DNA of 30,011 bases. Source: GCA-2697345 sp049602715. Its GTDB lineage: Bacteria; Pseudomonadota; Alphaproteobacteria; Rhodobacterales; Rhodobacteraceae. The DNA is taken from the NCBI GenBank assembly GCA_049602715.1, contig JBMYRX010000022.1, positions 1 through 30,011 on the forward strand, given 5' to 3'. Below the pieces are notes generated by a model. The model worked only from the letters and a program-made list of their open reading frames with translations, was not told the origin of the DNA and made no database searches. This document shows positions 8,014 to 15,738 of the stretch, piece by piece. Position numbers and translations under genes: made by a program. The first letter of the stretch is position 1, and each line of letters opens with the position of its first letter.

Positions 8014-9351
8014 TTATAACCGACCACTGTAAGCACTATATTCAGCAGGTGAAATAGCCTCTTCAAGCTGATCTTTTTCATTACGCCTTATAGCTACATA
8101 AACATCACGATATTCTTTTCCATAAATATTAATAGCAGTTTCTGAGATAGAAAAATTATCTATTGATTCAGACCAATTTGAAGTTAATTTTTTTGCTGGA
8201 ACTCTGCCTGGACTATCCATCGCAGCTGGAATAGAGGTCTTATTTTCTATTCCACTTAATATACCACCCAAGATACCTGAAATGGCAAGGTAAGGATTTA
8301 CATCAGCTCCACTTACTCGATGCTCAATCCTGGCTGCATCGTTGGTTAAATCTGGTAACCTTATCGAAGCATTACGATTATCAAGACTCCAATCTGGAAA
8401 ACATGGTGCAAAGCTTTTAGGATGGAAACGGCGATACGAGTTTAAATGAGGCGTATAGATGGCCTGTAGCTCTCGCATTGTATTCACCAGCCCACCAACT
8501 GCAAATTTAAGTTTAGTGGACATCCCAGACGAAGCCTTAAATACGTTATCCCCATTATCGTTTAACATTGATACATGCACATGCATACCGCTACCTGGGA
8601 AGTTAACATATGGCTTAGCCATAAAGGTTGCCTCTTTTCCATGATTTTCTGCTATGTTTCGAACAAGCCTCTTAAAAAAAACTGTGGTATCTGCTGCATC
8701 TAAAATATTTTGGGTATGATTAAAATTTATTTCAAACTGTCCTGGTCCAAATTCTGCAACTATCGCGTCAGTTGGCAAACCAAGAGCTGCTGATGCCGTT
8801 TGGACATCATAGAGGAAACCCTTGTTATGATCTAAGACCTCAAGGTCATAGTTTTGCGCTTTTAAGTTTTTTGAAGGTACTGGCGGTGGATCACTTGGTT
8901 TTTCCCTTTTATCAAACAAATAAAACTCCAACTCACAAGCTACAACAGGGTGAAATCCGAAATCCTTTAAGCGTTTCCAAACGGTTTTTAGTATTTGCCT
9001 TGATGAAAGCGATGATATAGTGCCGTCTTTAGAAAGCATCTCAACTAAAACCTGAGCCACATTATTATTTTTCCAAGTTACAGGCTTTAAAGTTTTAGGA
9101 ATTGTAATAATTCTAGCGTCTGGGTCACCTGATATAATTCCATAACCTGTCTCAGCCACATCCTCACCAAAAATATTCGGTACATAGGTGGATAATGGTA
9201 AGCGAACACCTCCGGATACTAGTTTTTCTATTTGATCTGCCGGAAGCCATTTTCCACGAATTATACCATTCAGATCACAGAGCATAAGCTCAATATGATC
9301 CGGTTTACCATAAGCACCAACATATTTATCAAATTCACGAATAAAACTCAT
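8014..9351 (-). CDS. glutamine synthetase-like gamma-glutamyl amine ligase (PuuA-like)
   Basis: A 445-residue protein of the glutamine synthetase fold in the subgroup that ligates glutamate to amines, as PuuA does with putrescine. The N-terminal beta-grasp part includes CDLNGIIRGKW (25-35). The catalytic part has metal-binding glutamates at E140/E142, E200 and E207 (EFGPGQFEINF), the H257-containing GSGMHVHVS, the NRNASIRLP phosphate segment (R331) and RIEHR (E343). The adenylylation site and nucleotide-regulation features of ordinary GlnA are not evident, and it is slightly shorter. Role: ATP-dependent gamma-glutamylation of a polyamine or related amine in the cytoplasm, with agmatinase just downstream and an amidotransferase and aminotransferase facing it. 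GGAG lies six bases before ATG 9351. True glutamine synthesis cannot be excluded but is less likely. Confidence 0.85.
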   Translation of the reverse strand: MSFIREFDKYVGAYGKPDHIELMLCDLNGIIRGKWLPADQIEKLVSGGVRLPLSTYVPNIFGEDVAETGYGIISGDPDARIITIPKTLKPVTWKNNNVAQVLVEMLSKDGTISSLSSRQILKTVWKRLKDFGFHPVVACELEFYLFDKREKPSDPPPVPSKNLKAQNYDLEVLDHNKGFLYDVQTASAALGLPTDAIVAEFGPGQFEINFNHTQNILDAADTTVFFKRLVRNIAENHGKEATFMAKPYVNFPGSGMHVHVSMLNDNGDNVFKASSGMSTKLKFAVGGLVNTMRELQAIYTPHLNSYRRFHPKSFAPCFPDWSLDNRNASIRLPDLTNDAARIEHRVSGADVNPYLAISGILGGILSGIENKTSIPAAMDSPGRVPAKKLTSNWSESIDNFSISETAINIYGKEYRDVYVAIRRNEKDQLEEAISPAEYSAYSGRL

Positions 9352-9716
9352 AATAACTCCTGGATAAAGCTACCTACTTTTAACACCCTAAACTGCGTTG
9401 TCGACAGCCGATGGGAAAACAATAACTGTTTCCAAATAATGTCAAACAGCCTTCTGTTAGCAATTGTTAACTGCATGAAATTTCAATGTTTACTATGAAC
9501 TTCGGTCAAAATGGTTCACCTATCTCTAGACAAAGAGCAGAATTTAATTTAATGGCGTCAGAGCCAAACCGCAAAATTCCTGACGGGCTAGCTTTTCAAA
9601 AACAACCACCTTTTTATACTAGCTGTAATTTTACTTTAGGGACAGATTATATAAATATTTCTAAGATATGTTAAATAAGACGATAATTAGTAAAACATGA
9701 TAGATAAGGTTTAATT
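9352..9716. other. 365-base non-coding gap between divergent puuA-like gene and fpr
   Basis: No convincing gene is present. A 62-codon plus-strand reading frame (9486-9674) has no ribosome binding site, low-complexity composition and no recognisable motif. The gap must hold the promoters of both flanking transcripts. A 16-base near-palindrome at 9456-9471 is the only structured element I could see. Confidence 0.6.
9456..9471. promoter_or_regulatory. near-palindrome, possible operator of the puuA-like operon
   Basis: GTTAGCAATTGTTAAC is symmetric at seven of eight base pairs (only the G/T pair at 9460/9467 breaks it). It lies about 105 bases before the start of the glutamine synthetase-like gene. 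Size and symmetry fit a dimeric helix-turn-helix repressor site, but no regulator gene is nearby and AT-rich gaps produce such sequences by chance. Confidence 0.3.
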
Positions 9717-10511
9717 ATGGATAATAGTAATTTAAACATACCCACTGGGGTCTTTGCTGAAAATGTTACTTCCATAAAACATTATACTGATAGGTTGTTT
9801 AAGTTTAGAATTACTCGTCCACAAAGCTTTAGGTTTAGATCTGGTGAATTCGTAATGATTGGTTTGCCAAACTCTGAAAAACCCATTTTCAGAGCCTACT
9901 CTATCGCAAGTCCTTCCTGGGATGAACAAATTGAATTTTATTCCATCAAGGTTGAAAATGGTCCACTAACAGAACATCTCCAAAAAATTTCGATTGGGGA
10001 CACCCTTTTAATGCGAAAAAAACCCACAGGAACTCTTGTTAACGACGCATTAATTCCTGGCGAACGGCTCTACCTGTTTTCTACTGGAACCGGTATAGCT
10101 CCGTTTGCAAGTCTCGTTAGAGACCCGGAGACTTATGAAAAATTTAACAAAATCATACTTTGTCATACCTGTAGAGAGGTTGATGAGCTGGTATATGGGT
10201 CCGAGTTAGTGAAGCATGTGAAGTCGGACCCCTTGGTGGGAGAGCTTGCTGAGAAAAATCTTATACATTACCCAACAATTACTCAGGAAAATTATAAAAA
10301 AACAGGTAGAATAACTAACTTGATCAAGAGTGGAGAATTATTTAAAGACCTTGGCTTTCCAGAGATGGACCCTAAAACAGATCGTGGAATGATTTGCGGG
10401 TCTATGAATATGCTTAATGATACAAAGTCTATACTTGAAAGTCTCGGTTTAGATGAAGGCTCTAATAGCCGTCCATCGACTTTTGTGGTTGAACGAGCTT
10501 TTGTTAGTTAA
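9717..10511 (+). CDS. fpr: ferredoxin/flavodoxin--NADP(+) reductase
   Basis: A 264-residue bacterial-type FPR that moves electrons between NADPH and ferredoxin or flavodoxin in the cytoplasm. The FAD-binding RAYS motif is at 59-62, the second FAD contact GPLTEHLQ at 82-89, and the NADP-binding segment STGTGIAPFASLVRDP starts at 122. HTCREVDEL and the GSMNML segment are the usual later NADP contacts, and the C-terminal VVERAFV end is typical of the bacterial subclass seen in Rhodobacter FPR (about 270 residues). AAGG at 9706-9709 lies seven bases before the ATG. The gene is a single unit, with stop codon four bases from the convergent GMC dehydrogenase gene. It may supply reduced ferredoxin for stress or biosynthesis; no regulatory site such as a SoxR box was recognised. 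Confidence 0.93.
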   Translation: MDNSNLNIPTGVFAENVTSIKHYTDRLFKFRITRPQSFRFRSGEFVMIGLPNSEKPIFRAYSIASPSWDEQIEFYSIKVENGPLTEHLQKISIGDTLLMRKKPTGTLVNDALIPGERLYLFSTGTGIAPFASLVRDPETYEKFNKIILCHTCREVDELVYGSELVKHVKSDPLVGELAEKNLIHYPTITQENYKKTGRITNLIKSGELFKDLGFPEMDPKTDRGMICGSMNMLNDTKSILESLGLDEGSNSRPSTFVVERAFVS

Positions 10512-10515
10512 GTTC

Positions 10516-12159
10516 TTAATTATGAAAGTGAAAGGGTGCGTCGATTGGTAATTTTTGCGGCCTCCCTAAAATAAAGTCTACCGCTCTTGCAGCTAGCATT
10601 TGAACTGGCGCATTAAGATTACCGCTTAATATTTGAGGAATTACAGATGCATCAACAACTCGCAAACTTTCCGTCTCATGCACTTTAAAGTTATTATCTA
10701 CAACTGCACCATCACAGTCGCCCATCATGCATGTTCCACAAGGATGATAGGCCGTTTCAACTTTGTTTCGAAGAAAACTCTCTAAGTCTTTTTCTTCTGA
10801 AAATTCCGCTCCTGGCGTTAACTCCTTACCTTTAAATCGATCAAAAGCTGGCTGGTTAACTAAATCTCTTGCAACCCGAACAGCTTCTATCATTTCTTTA
10901 ACATCAAAAGAGTCCTTTAAGTAATTAAAGGTTAGTTTTGGGTTTCCATATATATTGTTTTTGTTGAGCTGTATCTTACCCCGGCTTTTTGGCCGCATTT
11001 GATCAACGTTTAAAGAAAACGCCTGAAGGACTTTGATTTTTTTATTCTCCATTTTAAACCCAACTGGACCAAAGTGATACTGAAGATTTGGGTATTCAAC
11101 TTCATCATTACCTTTAACTAAACCTCCCACTTCCCAGATATTGCTTGTCGCAATACCCTTACGGAAGAGTGACCAATTAACGCCAGCAAAAAATTTTAAC
11201 CCAAGGTTTTCAATTCGGTGAATAGTTTGCTTTTCCTTGCACTCAAATTGTAACCTTATTTTTGCGTGATCTTGAAGGTTTTGACCTACTCCGGGTAAAT
11301 TACAATTTATCATAATTTCATTATTTTTTAACTCTTCTTTCGGACCGACGCCGGATACCATTAAAAGCTGAGGGGTATTAATTGCCCCACCAGATAGAAT
11401 AACTTCTGACCCAGCGTATGCGTTTATTTCTTCATTCTTCCAGAAAAAACTTACCCCAGTAGCGCGTTTTTTTTTAAACCTTACTTTTTTTACTAAAGCT
11501 GAAGTTAAAACTGTAAGGTTGGGTCTATCTAGGATGGGGGATAAGAATGCGGTAGACGCGCTACATCGCTCCCCAAAAGTCTTTGTAATGTCATAACGTG
11601 AGAGACCCTCGGGTTTATATCCATTTAGATCCTCGGAAACACCTTGGCCAGATTGACTACCAGCCAATAGAAAGGCATCGTAAAGTGGGTTTTGTGTATT
11701 GCTCTTTGTTACAGAAAGTAAGCCGTTTGAACCCCGCCATTTGCTTTTACCCCCGGAAAAATTTTCTCCGCCAATAAAGTATGGGAGACAGTTGGAAAAA
11801 CTCCAGTCACTTAAACCACATTCACTAGCCCACCTATCGTAATCCAAAGGATGCCCTCGCATGTAGACCATAGAATTAATTGACGAACTCCCTCCTAAAA
11901 CTTTTCCTCTGGGTGTAAATATAATCCTATCATTTAATGCCTTTTCTGGTTCCGTATAGTAATTCCAATTAAATTTTGGATCTCTAAAAGCGCGATACAC
12001 ACCTGCAGGTATTTTGAGAAATATGTTTTTATCTGGTATTCCTGCCTCTAAAAGCAAAACTCTGCAACTCGGGTCGGCACTAAGCCCATTAGCCAGAACA
12101 CAACCTGCAGAACCTGCCCCAACAATTATATAGTCAAACTCAAGACTTTCTGCCTTCAT
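10516..12159 (-). CDS. GMC family FAD-dependent alcohol/choline dehydrogenase-like oxidoreductase
   Basis: A flavoprotein with the N-terminal ADP-binding motif VGAGSAGCVLA, the GMC signature KVLGGSSSINSMVYMRG, the second GMC signature region SGGAINTPQLLMVSGVGP, and the active-site pair H472 (YHPCGTC) and N516 (NLNAP) counted from this start. It oxidises an alcohol to an aldehyde with FAD. Choline is the textbook substrate of relatives, but the setting, last gene of an aromatic-cleavage operon, suggests an aryl or side-chain alcohol; no betaine aldehyde dehydrogenase or choline transporter is near. Start is ATG 12159 with GAGG eight bases upstream. The frame is open back to a TTG at 12189 that overlaps the upstream stop, but that start has no binding site. 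Length 547 residues, usual for the family. Confidence 0.87.
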   Translation of the reverse strand: MKAESLEFDYIIVGAGSAGCVLANGLSADPSCRVLLLEAGIPDKNIFLKIPAGVYRAFRDPKFNWNYYTEPEKALNDRIIFTPRGKVLGGSSSINSMVYMRGHPLDYDRWASECGLSDWSFSNCLPYFIGGENFSGGKSKWRGSNGLLSVTKSNTQNPLYDAFLLAGSQSGQGVSEDLNGYKPEGLSRYDITKTFGERCSASTAFLSPILDRPNLTVLTSALVKKVRFKKKRATGVSFFWKNEEINAYAGSEVILSGGAINTPQLLMVSGVGPKEELKNNEIMINCNLPGVGQNLQDHAKIRLQFECKEKQTIHRIENLGLKFFAGVNWSLFRKGIATSNIWEVGGLVKGNDEVEYPNLQYHFGPVGFKMENKKIKVLQAFSLNVDQMRPKSRGKIQLNKNNIYGNPKLTFNYLKDSFDVKEMIEAVRVARDLVNQPAFDRFKGKELTPGAEFSEEKDLESFLRNKVETAYHPCGTCMMGDCDGAVVDNNFKVHETESLRVVDASVIPQILSGNLNAPVQMLAARAVDFILGRPQKLPIDAPFHFHN

Positions 12160-12167
12160 TCCGCTTA

Positions 12168-12171
12168 CCTC
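12168..12171 (-). promoter_or_regulatory. ribosome binding site fixing the GMC gene start
   Basis: GAGG on the minus strand, eight bases before ATG 12159 and inside the open frame that extends to TTG 12189. It supports the internal ATG as the true start. Confidence 0.6.
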
Positions 12172-12185
12172 ATAGTAGGTTGATA

Positions 12186-13784
12186 TCAATCCGCGACGGC
12201 CTGTAAAGATAGCGCCATTGGTATTAATTCACGAATATTGCCAATCTCAGTTGACGCTCCAACATACCTATCTCTTCTTAGTAACAGTGCCCGTTCTAAG
12301 TAACGATTAAAAGGCTTGTTTGAAAGTATGCCATTAACATCTCGTACTATTGGCCAACACCCATTTCCAGGATTTATCCATTCAGGAGTTAACCCCACCA
12401 CAAGTAGATCACCATCCCGCAACTTCTGATAGTCAGATACAGAGATTGCTTGTTCAGGTTTTTCTGAGAAAATTAAAACCACCAGTTTATTATCTAATAA
12501 ATTATCTAAGTGAGTTCGCTCTCGACTTATAGTTTCAACAATCGGCTGTGGAAACATTTGTCCCACAATACTTGGCTTGCAAAGGTCAGGCCAAACCAGA
12601 CCCTTACGAAAGCGTGGTTTAGGCTTGTACCGCATTTGCACAATATAATCTCTAGCGGGTGGGTATATACTCAAAGTTTTAAAAGCTTGTCGAACCAGCG
12701 CTCCGTTTAATTTAGAAGTTGGCATCATAATTTTCCCCATACGCAACGCTAAGTCAATCATTGCCTGTGCATGTGGTTTTCGTTCATCCTCATAACTATC
12801 AAGAAACCTGGTTGGTATGTTTTTTTTGCGAAGTGCTTCAAAGATTTTCCATGCTAAATTATGGGAATCTCGCAAACCACTATTCATACCCTGGCCCGCA
12901 AATGGAGGCGTTAAATGCGCAGCATCACCAGCCAAAAAAACTCTCCCCTTCCTCCAAGTTTCTGCTAATCGAGCATGAAACGTATAAACTTTGACCCGTC
13001 TAAACTTTTCATTTTTATCTGGACCTACAGACGCTAGAAGTTTTCTTACATAATCTTCTTTAATTACATCCTCTTCTCTTTCATGTTTATGAAGTTTAAA
13101 TTCGTAACGACGTATTCCATCTGGGCCTGGTAAAGAAATACAAGATCTTTTGGGGTCACATAATACCTCCGTATGAAATCCTTTATTTTTAGTTGTTTTT
13201 AAGTCAACAATTAGCCACGGCTCTTTGAAAGTTGAACCTAACATATTTATTTCTAGATCTTTTCGCACTTTTGATTGACCGCCATCGCAACCAATCATGT
13301 ACTTTGTATCTATAACATATTCTTCACCCTCTTCTGGTTTCAAAAACACCGATACATTGCCAGATTTTCGTTTGAAACCAGTTAACGTTGTTCGAAAGAA
13401 AGGTGTTACTGAGTTGAAACGATCCAAGCCTCGTCGTAAAAGTGCCTCCAGTTTGGGTTGCTCAAACGCATTTCTTTTATCAAAGCCAAATTCTTTTGAG
13501 GTAGGCTTAACCTCTGAAAAAGCTTTCCCATTTGGACCTTTATATATGGAGCCATATCCGCGGGTAACAATCTTCAGAACTTCATTAGAAAGGCCGGCAG
13601 ACTGTAAGGCTCGCATAGACTCGTCATCAATTGAAACTGCTCTAGGTTCTGTGACCGTACTCTCGTTGCGATCAACAATTACGGTTTCAATGCCCATTGT
13701 ACCCAAAAGATTTGCTAGGAGTAGCCCCGTAGGACCAGCTCCGACAATTAGAACATCCGTTTTGTTAACACTTGGCTCACTCAT
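12186..13784 (-). CDS. FAD-binding aromatic hydroxylase, MhpA-like (3-(3-hydroxyphenyl)propionate hydroxylase family)
   Basis: A single-component flavin monooxygenase of the PHBH/MhpA group. Motifs from this start: dinucleotide fold VLIVGAGPTG (11-20), the DG motif CDGGQSKVR (166-174), and the GD motif AGDAAHLTPPFAGQGMNSGL with G286-D287. The C-terminal part (about 400-532) resembles the thioredoxin-like extension of MhpA-type enzymes. Role: hydroxylation of a phenolic ring to a catechol using NAD(P)H and oxygen, preparing it for the ring-cleaving dioxygenase encoded upstream. Two starts are possible: ATG 13784 (532 residues, domain begins at once) or TTG 13817, which overlaps the preceding stop. 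Neither has a strong binding site; ATG is preferred. 26 bases or so after it the GMC dehydrogenase begins. Exact substrate unknown. Confidence 0.85.
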   Translation of the reverse strand: MSEPSVNKTDVLIVGAGPTGLLLANLLGTMGIETVIVDRNESTVTEPRAVSIDDESMRALQSAGLSNEVLKIVTRGYGSIYKGPNGKAFSEVKPTSKEFGFDKRNAFEQPKLEALLRRGLDRFNSVTPFFRTTLTGFKRKSGNVSVFLKPEEGEEYVIDTKYMIGCDGGQSKVRKDLEINMLGSTFKEPWLIVDLKTTKNKGFHTEVLCDPKRSCISLPGPDGIRRYEFKLHKHEREEDVIKEDYVRKLLASVGPDKNEKFRRVKVYTFHARLAETWRKGRVFLAGDAAHLTPPFAGQGMNSGLRDSHNLAWKIFEALRKKNIPTRFLDSYEDERKPHAQAMIDLALRMGKIMMPTSKLNGALVRQAFKTLSIYPPARDYIVQMRYKPKPRFRKGLVWPDLCKPSIVGQMFPQPIVETISRERTHLDNLLDNKLVVLIFSEKPEQAISVSDYQKLRDGDLLVVGLTPEWINPGNGCWPIVRDVNGILSNKPFNRYLERALLLRRDRYVGASTEIGNIRELIPMALSLQAVAD

Positions 13785-13806
13785 TACATTAAAAGTTAAA
13801 CCTTTA

Positions 13807-14655
13807 CTATTCTCCAACCACGGGGTTTGCTAAGGTGCCTAAGATTCCAATTTCAACCTCTACAAGATCACCAGGCACCATATATACAGGTGGTTCTCGT
13901 TTGTCTCCAACACCCCCGGGTGTACCTGACACAATTACATCTCCTGCTGCTAATGGTGTGAACTGAGAAACATAGTTTATTAGGCGGGGGACTGGAAAAA
14001 TCAGATCCGAAAGTTTAGCGTCTTGCATTACCTCTCCATTTAGGCGTGTTTGAATGGGCAACTTAGTATAATCACCAACTTCATCAGGCGTAACCATATA
14101 AGGGCCAAAAGCACCCGTTCCTGGAAATGTTTTTCCTGGAGTGAATTGAGAGGTGTGTCTTTGCCAATTTCTAACACTTCCATCATTATAGCACGCAAAA
14201 CCAGCAACATGCTCTAATGCGGACTCTTCAGATATGTTTCTACCCCCATCTCCGATAATAACTGCCATCTCACCCTCATAATCAAACCGCTCTGTTGATT
14301 TAGGTTTGATAAGTGCCTGTCCATGAGCAACTTGTGAATCTGGATATCTTACAAATATCGTTGGGTGCTCTACATCAGGGCGTTTTGTTTCTTTTCTGTG
14401 GTTTTCATAATTAAGCCCAATACATATTATTTTTGATGGGTTTGGAATAACGGGTAGAAGTGTTACATCAGACATGGCAAAGTTTGGTGAACGGCCTTCT
14501 AAATATTCTTCTGCTATATATAAAAGGTCAGACTCTATTGCCTCTTTTATACTATCTACACCATAGTCTAGTTGATTTGTAAGATCCACTACACCGTCAT
14601 CAACCAGAGCTCCAAACCCCACCTCACCTAATCGAATAAAGCTAATAAGTTTCAT
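13807..14655 (-). CDS. fumarylacetoacetate hydrolase (FAH) family protein
   Basis: A 282-residue FAH-fold protein. The metal-binding residues E127, E129 (in FDYEGEMAV) and D158 (in CYNDGSV) are present, with the IICIGLNYENHRKET entry motif and the closing VSGTPGGVG and GDLVEVEIG segments. Relatives hydrolyse or isomerise or decarboxylate the beta-diketo or enol acids formed after aromatic ring cleavage. Here it sits between the extradiol dioxygenase and the hydroxylase, so it likely acts on the ring-fission product, as HpaG or acylpyruvase-type enzymes do. The start is ATG 14655 with GAAAGGA five bases upstream; the frame is open 13 codons further but that would overlap the dioxygenase gene. 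It starts 11 bases after that gene. Confidence 0.85.
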   Translation of the reverse strand: MKLISFIRLGEVGFGALVDDGVVDLTNQLDYGVDSIKEAIESDLLYIAEEYLEGRSPNFAMSDVTLLPVIPNPSKIICIGLNYENHRKETKRPDVEHPTIFVRYPDSQVAHGQALIKPKSTERFDYEGEMAVIIGDGGRNISEESALEHVAGFACYNDGSVRNWQRHTSQFTPGKTFPGTGAFGPYMVTPDEVGDYTKLPIQTRLNGEVMQDAKLSDLIFPVPRLINYVSQFTPLAAGDVIVSGTPGGVGDKREPPVYMVPGDLVEVEIGILGTLANPVVGE

Positions 14656-14666
14656 AATTTTTCCTT

Positions 14667-15506
14667 TCAAGAACGTAAAATTGCATTTCCCCATAAATTG
14701 AGTGTCCGTTCGGCCTGTGGCCAGTCTTTAACTGGACGATCATAAACAGTTTCTAACTCTGCAGAAACTTCTATCCAGTTTCCATCTGGATCTTCAATAA
14801 ATATAAATAGGTTGTTTCCTGGACCATGTCTTCCTGGTCCCCACATTAGTTTAATATTTTTACTTGAGAAGTGATCACTCCAGTCGCGTATATAGTTCCA
14901 ATCTCCCGCTTCATATGAGTGATGGTCAACTCCTTGTCGGTTGGACTTAAAACAAGCTATTGTATGATGTTCGTGGTTAGAGGTCGTAAAGCACGTTGCT
15001 AAAGATCCGTCCTTATGGAGAACTCTATCTGTTAACCTAAAACCCAACTTTCCATGATAAAAATCTCTAAACCTCTCCACATCATAAGATGCAAAAGTTA
15101 AATGTTGTAAGGGCCCTTTTATGCTATCTATTTGTTCTACCTCTGGTATTGCTACTCCAAAACACATGACGTTCCCATCAGGGTCACTAATGGAAAATGC
15201 TCCTGGTTCAAAGTAAGGAGAAACAGTTTGTGAAACTTTAATATTTTCAAAAATTGCTCTATCCCGCAAAGATTCTAACCCATCATTATCTCGACAAGCC
15301 ATTCCAGCATAAGCCATTTTTTTATTTTCACCTGGCACAAAAGTCATTCGCCGTCTAGGGCCTTCGCAGCGCCACTCTGATTCGGAGATCTTACTATACT
15401 TCATTTGCATTGTGGATGAATAAAACAGTGCTAATTTTTCAGGATTAACGCTTTCGAATGCTAAATGGTGAAGGTAAATAGATGCTTGAACCGCCGTTAG
15501 CGTCAT
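14667..15506 (-). CDS. VOC-superfamily extradiol ring-cleavage dioxygenase
   Basis: A 279-residue two-domain vicinal-oxygen-chelate protein like catechol 2,3-dioxygenases. The first domain (about 10-120) carries no metal site, as usual. The second (about 130-250) holds the expected iron ligands: H135 in QHLTFAS, H196 in DHHSYE and E246 in DGNWIE. H227 in GRHGPGNN matches the second-sphere histidine of homoprotocatechuate dioxygenase, but the tyrosine usually nine residues later is F236 here. It probably cleaves a catechol next to its hydroxyls with oxygen. AGGAG lies eight bases before ATG 15506. First gene of a four-gene minus-strand operon with FAH, hydroxylase and GMC dehydrogenase; its promoter must lie in the 232-base gap shared with divergent mutS. 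Confidence 0.83.
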   Translation of the reverse strand: MTLTAVQASIYLHHLAFESVNPEKLALFYSSTMQMKYSKISESEWRCEGPRRRMTFVPGENKKMAYAGMACRDNDGLESLRDRAIFENIKVSQTVSPYFEPGAFSISDPDGNVMCFGVAIPEVEQIDSIKGPLQHLTFASYDVERFRDFYHGKLGFRLTDRVLHKDGSLATCFTTSNHEHHTIACFKSNRQGVDHHSYEAGDWNYIRDWSDHFSSKNIKLMWGPGRHGPGNNLFIFIEDPDGNWIEVSAELETVYDRPVKDWPQAERTLNLWGNAILRS

Positions 15507-15738
15507 TAACTTACTCCTCTAGGTTCTGGTTCACTCATGTTCCAAAACTCGTTTATCTGGTTTTGTGTTTCAACTAAACAAAAAAATATTATCATCTATT
15601 CTATAGGTACTTTAACCTTTCAATATTAATCTTTATAAAAATGCAACTAATCATGATAATTTATTCAATAACGTTCAAAAATTAAGGTTCCTACTAGTAT
15701 GTTTGATTTGTAGGGTTAGTAATTAGTACTTAGGACAT

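Noticed and set aside
9486..9674. 62-codon plus-strand reading frame in the gap before fpr
   Set aside because: No ribosome binding site, no recognisable motif, and it crosses the region expected to hold promoters.
13297..13833. Long antisense reading frame opposite the MhpA-like hydroxylase
   Set aside because: The minus-strand frame encodes clear flavoprotein motifs; the antisense product is serine/arginine-rich with no domain, as expected of a shadow frame.
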